Position numbers and translations under genes: made by a program | Assembly (NCBI GenBank): GCA_043806395.1 | Contig: JAZDHC010000183.1 | Span: 1-9,145, forward strand | From: CG2-30-40-21 sp043806395 | GTDB lineage: Bacteria; UBA9089; CG2-30-40-21 | DNA length: 9,145 nucleotides | Direction of reading: 5' to 3' | Shown: positions 5,751 to 9,145 of the stretch, piece by piece | How the letters are laid out: each line of letters begins with the position of its first letter | Position numbering within the stretch: position 1 is the first letter of the stretch | Notes under the pieces: model-generated | The model's input: only the letters and a program-made list of their open reading frames with translations | Databases searched by the model: none | Told to the model about the DNA's origin: nothing

Positions 5751-8016
5751 AGTACACACCCCGTCCGCAGTAACGGCCACCCCTCTCAAGCGGGAACTAC
5801 ACCCCGTCCGCAGTAACGGCCACCCCTCTCAAGAGGGGAATGCCCCTTGCCACCGACTTAGGAAGGAGGGGAGTTTTGGTGTAGGGGCAGACCTATGTGT
5901 CTGCCCACTCATCCTGCTGGTTTTGAGCTGGTTGCTGTTGCTGGCTCAACCTGTTCTGGCTACCCCGCCGCTTTATCCGGGGATGGGGAGCGGGCATAGG
6001 GATGCCGTGGCACCTATGCATCATCGGATGGCAGAGGGAAAAGGCAAGCTGTTTGCACCTGGCGAAAAAGGAATTGGGAATGCGGTTTACACCACGGGTA
6101 CGGTAAAAGTGATTGCCTTGTTGGTGGGGTTTTCAGATGTTGGGATTACAAAGAATCGAGCATATTTTGAGGGGTTGATGAATAATTTCGCCAGATACTA
6201 CCAAGAGACTTCGTATGGCAAATTGACTGTCCAATGGACGCTTTCAGGAACATATACGCTGGGCAATAGCATGACTTATTATGGGGAAAGTGATTTATTT
6301 ACTAATGGCACTGCCGAGAAATTGATAGAGGATGCGGTCAAGGCAGCAAATGGAAATGTTGACTTCAGCCAATATGATGCCTTGATGGTTATTCATGCTG
6401 GACAAGGACAGGAGTCAAGCGATAATAATGCGGATATTTACTCCCAATTTGTATGCTCTTCTATGGGTATTGTCTCTGCTGATGGGGTAGGTATCTTTAG
6501 TGCCTGCATCGTGCCAGAGCATGAGGGAGCAGGTGCCTCACCCTTTGGCATATTCTGTCATGAATTTGGGCATCAGTTGGGGTTGCCTGATTTATATGAT
6601 ACAGATGGTGGTTCTGAAGGCATTGGCAACTGGAGCGAGATGGCTTCCGGGGCATGGAATGGCTCTCCCCAGGGCTCATCACCAGCTCATTTTGATGCCT
6701 GGTGCAAGGTAAAGCTTGATTGGGTGCAACCTCAAATCGTAAACACCACCCTCATCCATCAGCCTATACCGCAGGCTGAGACAAACCCTGTGATTTATAA
6801 GCTATGGAATAATACCATGGACAACAGGGAGTACTTTCTTGTTGAAAATCGGCAGGGTGCATCCCTGCCGGGCAAGGGACTGCTTGTCTACCATGTGGAT
6901 GAGTGGCAGCAGAATAATGATAACCAATCCCATTACAAGGTTGCCCTGGAGCAGGCAGATGGACGAAAAGACCTTGAAAACAACTCAAATCGTGGCGACG
7001 CAGGTGATCCATACCCTGGCAATACATGGCACAGAGAGTTCAACGATTTAAGCACCCCTAACAGCCGTACATATTCAGGTGTACGCACCTGTATTGCGGT
7101 AGAAAACATCAGCGATTCGGCTGGTACCATGACGGCTGATATAAATGTTGTATCCTCAACCATCATTTTGAATAGCCCAACCAATGGCTCAATTACCACC
7201 ACTACAACCCCAACCTTTCAATGGTCGTCAGTGGAAGGGATAGGGACATATGCCCTGATTATTGGCACGCGTACCATTACTGTTGTGGGTACAACATGTT
7301 ATACCACAACCTCACTCGTTGAGGATGCCAGCTACCAATGGCATGTTACAGCTACCACCACGACTGGCGGCATAGTTTCTTCAACTGAATGGCAATTCTG
7401 GGTTAATGCCATTCAGTCGCCGCCATCTGTGCCTACATTACTCTCCCCAATTAATAACCAAATAATCTCCCAGCAAACCCCAACCTTCGGATGGCAGATA
7501 TCCATTGATCCTGATCAGGGCGATGAGGTGAGATATATCCTGTGGTACTCAAAACAGCAAGATTTTGCAACACCTACAAAGAGTGGGACACTTACCAGCA
7601 ATTCATACACACCAGCACAAAGCATGGATGAAGGCATCTACTTTTGGAAGGTAACGGCTATGGATACAACAGGTAATGCTACATGGAGCACGACAGCTAC
7701 AGTTACCATCAACATGATCACCAAAATCTCAGCTATCACCAATTGGCCCAATCCATTTATTGGTAGACAGGAGTCAACCAACATCTATTATGTGTTAAAA
7801 GATGCCACAGCCGTATCCATCAATATTTATAACCCGATTGGTGAATTAGTCTGGAGTCGAAAGATTTCAGCAGGTGATACTGGGGCAATGGATGGTGTAA
7901 ATATTGTACCATGGGATGGTAAGAATGGCGAAAGCGAAAGAGTAAACCAGGGGATATATTTCTGCGTTATTGAGGCAGATGGAAGTCGAGAGATACGGAA
8001 GATTGGGGTGAAATAA
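5710..8016 (+). CDS. Exported M6-family metalloprotease with Fn3-like and FlgD/T9SS-like C-terminal domains
   Basis: The zinc motif is HEFGHQLGLPD (284-294: H284, E285, H288, D294; HExxHxxGxxD) with a probable Met-turn near M311 (SEMASGAWN), typical of immune-inhibitor-A-like M6 peptidases. Domains in order: hydrophobic signal core LILLVLSWLLLLAQPVLA (67-84, cleavage likely after A84), catalytic region (about 130-475), two Fn3-like repeats (about 484-567 and 570-668, each with a P-T-F-x-W core), and a C-terminal domain (about 675-768) with NWPNPF, INIYNPIGELVW, WDGKN and GIYFCVIEADGSREIRKIGVK-like ending that fits FlgD-type or T9SS type A sorting domains. It should hydrolyse proteins outside the cell or at the surface. 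The only in-frame ATGs are 5710 and 5713. This gives a 66-residue N-terminal extension encoded mostly by repeats, so the native start may have been lost or replaced; GGAAGG lies 12 nt upstream of 5710. Confidence 0.85.
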   Translation: MMLNVLWRYWKNNKVHTPSAVTATPLKRELHPVRSNGHPSQEGNAPCHRLRKEGSFGVGADLCVCPLILLVLSWLLLLAQPVLATPPLYPGMGSGHRDAVAPMHHRMAEGKGKLFAPGEKGIGNAVYTTGTVKVIALLVGFSDVGITKNRAYFEGLMNNFARYYQETSYGKLTVQWTLSGTYTLGNSMTYYGESDLFTNGTAEKLIEDAVKAANGNVDFSQYDALMVIHAGQGQESSDNNADIYSQFVCSSMGIVSADGVGIFSACIVPEHEGAGASPFGIFCHEFGHQLGLPDLYDTDGGSEGIGNWSEMASGAWNGSPQGSSPAHFDAWCKVKLDWVQPQIVNTTLIHQPIPQAETNPVIYKLWNNTMDNREYFLVENRQGASLPGKGLLVYHVDEWQQNNDNQSHYKVALEQADGRKDLENNSNRGDAGDPYPGNTWHREFNDLSTPNSRTYSGVRTCIAVENISDSAGTMTADINVVSSTIILNSPTNGSITTTTTPTFQWSSVEGIGTYALIIGTRTITVVGTTCYTTTSLVEDASYQWHVTATTTTGGIVSSTEWQFWVNAIQSPPSVPTLLSPINNQIISQQTPTFGWQISIDPDQGDEVRYILWYSKQQDFATPTKSGTLTSNSYTPAQSMDEGIYFWKVTAMDTTGNATWSTTATVTINMITKISAITNWPNPFIGRQESTNIYYVLKDATAVSINIYNPIGELVWSRKISAGDTGAMDGVNIVPWDGKNGESERVNQGIYFCVIEADGSREIRKIGVK
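5757..5840 (+). repeat. Tandem pair of a 43-bp repeat also found inside the 600-787 element
   Basis: Copies begin at 5757 and 5800 (period 43). They share CACCCCGTCCGCAGTAACGG and CCACCCCTCTCAAG and differ only near the end (CGGG versus AGGGG). A third copy lies on the opposite strand at 694-735. The copies are read within the predicted N-terminus of the protease as VTATPLKREL and RSNGHPSQEG, two different frames of the repeat because 43 is not a multiple of 3. Confidence 0.85.
5880..5906 (+). repeat. 27-bp hairpin repeat, copy 1 (in the protease N-terminus)
   Basis: An 8-bp perfect stem, GGGCAGAC (5885-5892) and GTCTGCCC (5899-5906), with loop CTATGT. The 27-bp unit is identical at 8035-8061. 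It is read in frame as VGADLCVCP directly before the hydrophobic signal core of the protease. Confidence 0.9.
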
Positions 8017-8017
8017 A

Positions 8018-9034
8018 ATGCAGAATGCAAAAAATGTAGGGGCAGACCTATGTGTCTGCCCTCTTAAGAATACAGAAGACAGACGGAATAATAAAATAAT
8101 GGGGTGGGGACAGTGTGTTCTTCTGTTCCAACTCGCAACTCACAACTCGCAACTCGCAACTCATTTGTGCTTGTTGGCTCTTCTATTCCTGCCAACAATT
8201 ATTTTTGCCGAACAAAATCCAGATGCAGGTCAGCCAGGATACTTCCTGAAATTGGCTACAGGTGCTGATATCCTTGCCATGGGTGGAGCCGGGGTGGCTT
8301 GCCCTGATAGCGGCATATTCATCAACTCGGCTGGAATAGCCATAAATAAAGGGAAAAACTTACAAATATCGTCCATTGCCCTCCCCTTTCCTGATACAAG
8401 CTACAACCTCCTGAGCTATACCCAAAGGGTGGGGACAAATTGGGGAATTGGTTTTGGATTGCCTGTTCTCAAGATTACAGGTGCAGAAAAACGGACAAGT
8501 GAATACGACAAATCATCTGGCACATTTGATGATCAACACATGGCTCTTGGGCTGGGCGTGGCTCGAAGGTTTGCCTCGGGTCTTTCTTTCGGGCTTACAC
8601 TTAAGGCAATGCAACAAAAATTTGATGAGAAAACAATCCAGAGCAGTGATGCAGATGTGGGGATGATTTATCAACACAGGAGTGATCATCCCATTAGTAT
8701 GGGCATAAGCATCCAAAATATCCTTGGCTCAACAATCAAACAAGTAGTTGGAATAGACAAAATGCCGCGGACAATAATGGCTGGGGTTAGTTATTCCCCG
8801 GTGAACAGGGCATTTCTAACTGTGGAGATGCAAAAAGTCAACGGACAGGCACTCAGGACATGCCTTGGTGGAGAATATTCCCCTATTAAGCCCTTGAGTC
8901 TCCGTGCTGGATATGATGAGCAAGGATGTATGACAGCCGGAATGGGATTGCAATTGAAAAACATTGCCCTTGATTATGGGTTGCAGAATCATAGATACAA
9001 ACTGAGTGTCTCGTCAACTCTTAATTGTCGGTAG
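8018..9034 (+). CDS. PorV/PorQ-like outer-membrane barrel protein
   Basis: 338 aa. A hydrophobic signal core (LCLLALLFLPTIIFA, 50-64, likely cleaved before EQNPD) precedes the family signature: YFLKLATGADILAMGGAGVA (75-94), a degenerate D-S-G-I-F-I-N-S-A-G-I match to the usual D-x-x-A-x-x-x-N-P-A-G-L, and alternating beta strands to the end (GIGFGLPV, GLSFGLTLKA, AGVSYSPV, LRAGYD, NIALDYGLQ), as in PorV/PorQ (UPF0164-type) proteins. PorV in T9SS binds cargo C-terminal domains in the outer membrane. The ATG at 8018 is 1 nt after the protease stop, with GGGGTGA upstream, so the two are probably co-translated. Residues 5-16 and about 29-49 are repeat-encoded (a 27-bp hairpin and a 7-bp tandem repeat). 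ATG 8099 is an alternative start that skips the first repeat. Confidence 0.75.
   Translation: MQNAKNVGADLCVCPLKNTEDRRNNKIMGWGQCVLLFQLATHNSQLATHLCLLALLFLPTIIFAEQNPDAGQPGYFLKLATGADILAMGGAGVACPDSGIFINSAGIAINKGKNLQISSIALPFPDTSYNLLSYTQRVGTNWGIGFGLPVLKITGAEKRTSEYDKSSGTFDDQHMALGLGVARRFASGLSFGLTLKAMQQKFDEKTIQSSDADVGMIYQHRSDHPISMGISIQNILGSTIKQVVGIDKMPRTIMAGVSYSPVNRAFLTVEMQKVNGQALRTCLGGEYSPIKPLSLRAGYDEQGCMTAGMGLQLKNIALDYGLQNHRYKLSVSSTLNCR
8035..8061 (+). repeat. 27-bp hairpin repeat, copy 2 (in the barrel-protein N-terminus)
   Basis: Identical over 27 bp to 5880-5906, in the same orientation and reading frame (VGADLCVCP), six codons after the start at 8018. The flanking bases differ, so the repeat unit is about 27 bp here. 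Confidence 0.9.
8129..8163 (+). repeat. Five tandem 7-bp units (CAACTCR)
   Basis: Units CAACTCG, CAACTCA, CAACTCG, CAACTCG and CAACTCA run without gaps. Because 7 is not a multiple of 3, the peptide repeats every 21 nt (QLATHNS QLATH). Any gain or loss of one unit would shift the frame of the downstream signal peptide and barrel if translation starts at 8018 or 8099. The segment just before it (8113-8135, GTGTGTTCTTCTGTTCCAAC...) resembles 733-753 inside the 600-787 element. Confidence 0.85.
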
Positions 9035-9054
9035 GCAGTAATTCTCATTATGAA

Positions 9055-9131
9055 CCGCAGAGACGCAGAGTCGCAGAGAATTTTATATGCTTCACTCAGC
9101 GTTTCTTCTCTGCGACTCTGCGTCTCTGCGG
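9055..9131. repeat. Perfect 26-bp inverted repeat after the barrel gene
   Basis: The arms 9055-9080 (starting CCGCAGAGACGCAGAGTCGC) and 9106-9131 are exact complements, with a 25-nt loop. It begins 20 nt after the stop at 9034. There is no T-tract, so it is not a classical intrinsic terminator, but the hairpin could halt transcription or protect the 3' end. The CGCAGAGACGCAGAG type is a recurrent dispersed repeat in related genomes (recalled, not searched). Confidence 0.85.
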
Positions 9132-9145
9132 TGGAAAAATATCAA

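Noticed and set aside
5757..5840. CRISPR array
   Set aside because: Only two adjacent copies without spacers, plus a third copy inside a mobile element.
9055..9131. Classical intrinsic terminator
   Set aside because: The hairpin is strong, but no T-run follows either arm.

Overview
The window looks like a chromosomal segment of an uncultured, Gram-negative (diderm) candidate-phylum bacterium. The support is AT-rich DNA with ordinary bacterial Shine-Dalgarno sites, an exported M6-type metalloprotease with a FlgD/T9SS-like C-terminal domain beside a PorV/PorQ-like outer-membrane protein, and many short palindromic repeats. The phylum cannot be fixed from the sequence alone. I see no rRNA, tRNA, CRISPR array or full-length transposase gene.

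Layout. Positions 1-390 hold no gene: an imperfect inverted repeat (7-92), a MITE-like element with about 29-bp inverted ends (147-309), then an unassigned stretch. Positions 391-899 (minus strand) hold a two-gene unit for tiny membrane proteins. The first gene (ancestrally 65 aa, two membrane segments) is split by a 188-bp non-autonomous element (600-787) with 13-bp inverted ends and an 8-bp target duplication. Removing the element plus one duplication copy restores the frame exactly. The second gene (40 aa) overlaps the first by 8 nt. A consensus sigma70 promoter (907-935) lies so close to the first ATG that the mRNA should be leaderless.

Positions 1008-4795 (minus strand) form a compact operon read in the order dCMP deaminase, a 667-aa membrane-anchored TPR protein with a Gly/His tail, and an RlmD-like rRNA uracil-C5 methyltransferase. 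Gaps are 12 and 29 nt. A 109-bp inverted repeat lies in the leader of this operon.

Positions 4950-5019 hold a probable divergent promoter pair. To the right on the plus strand follow a 35-aa membrane peptide (5081), a HepT-like protein (5193), an M6-family metalloprotease with two Fn3-like domains and a FlgD/T9SS-like C-terminal domain (to 8016), and a PorV/PorQ-like barrel protein (8018-9034). A perfect 26-bp inverted repeat (9055-9131) closes the window.

The most striking theme is that dispersed hairpin repeats enter genes. One element splits a gene with a scar that can be reconstructed. One hairpin is read in frame inside the HepT-like gene. Repeats form the predicted N-termini of both the protease and the barrel gene, including two identical 27-bp hairpins read in the same frame as VGADLCVCP. 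A second theme is a candidate secretion pair: a cargo-like protease encoded directly before a PorV-like shuttle.
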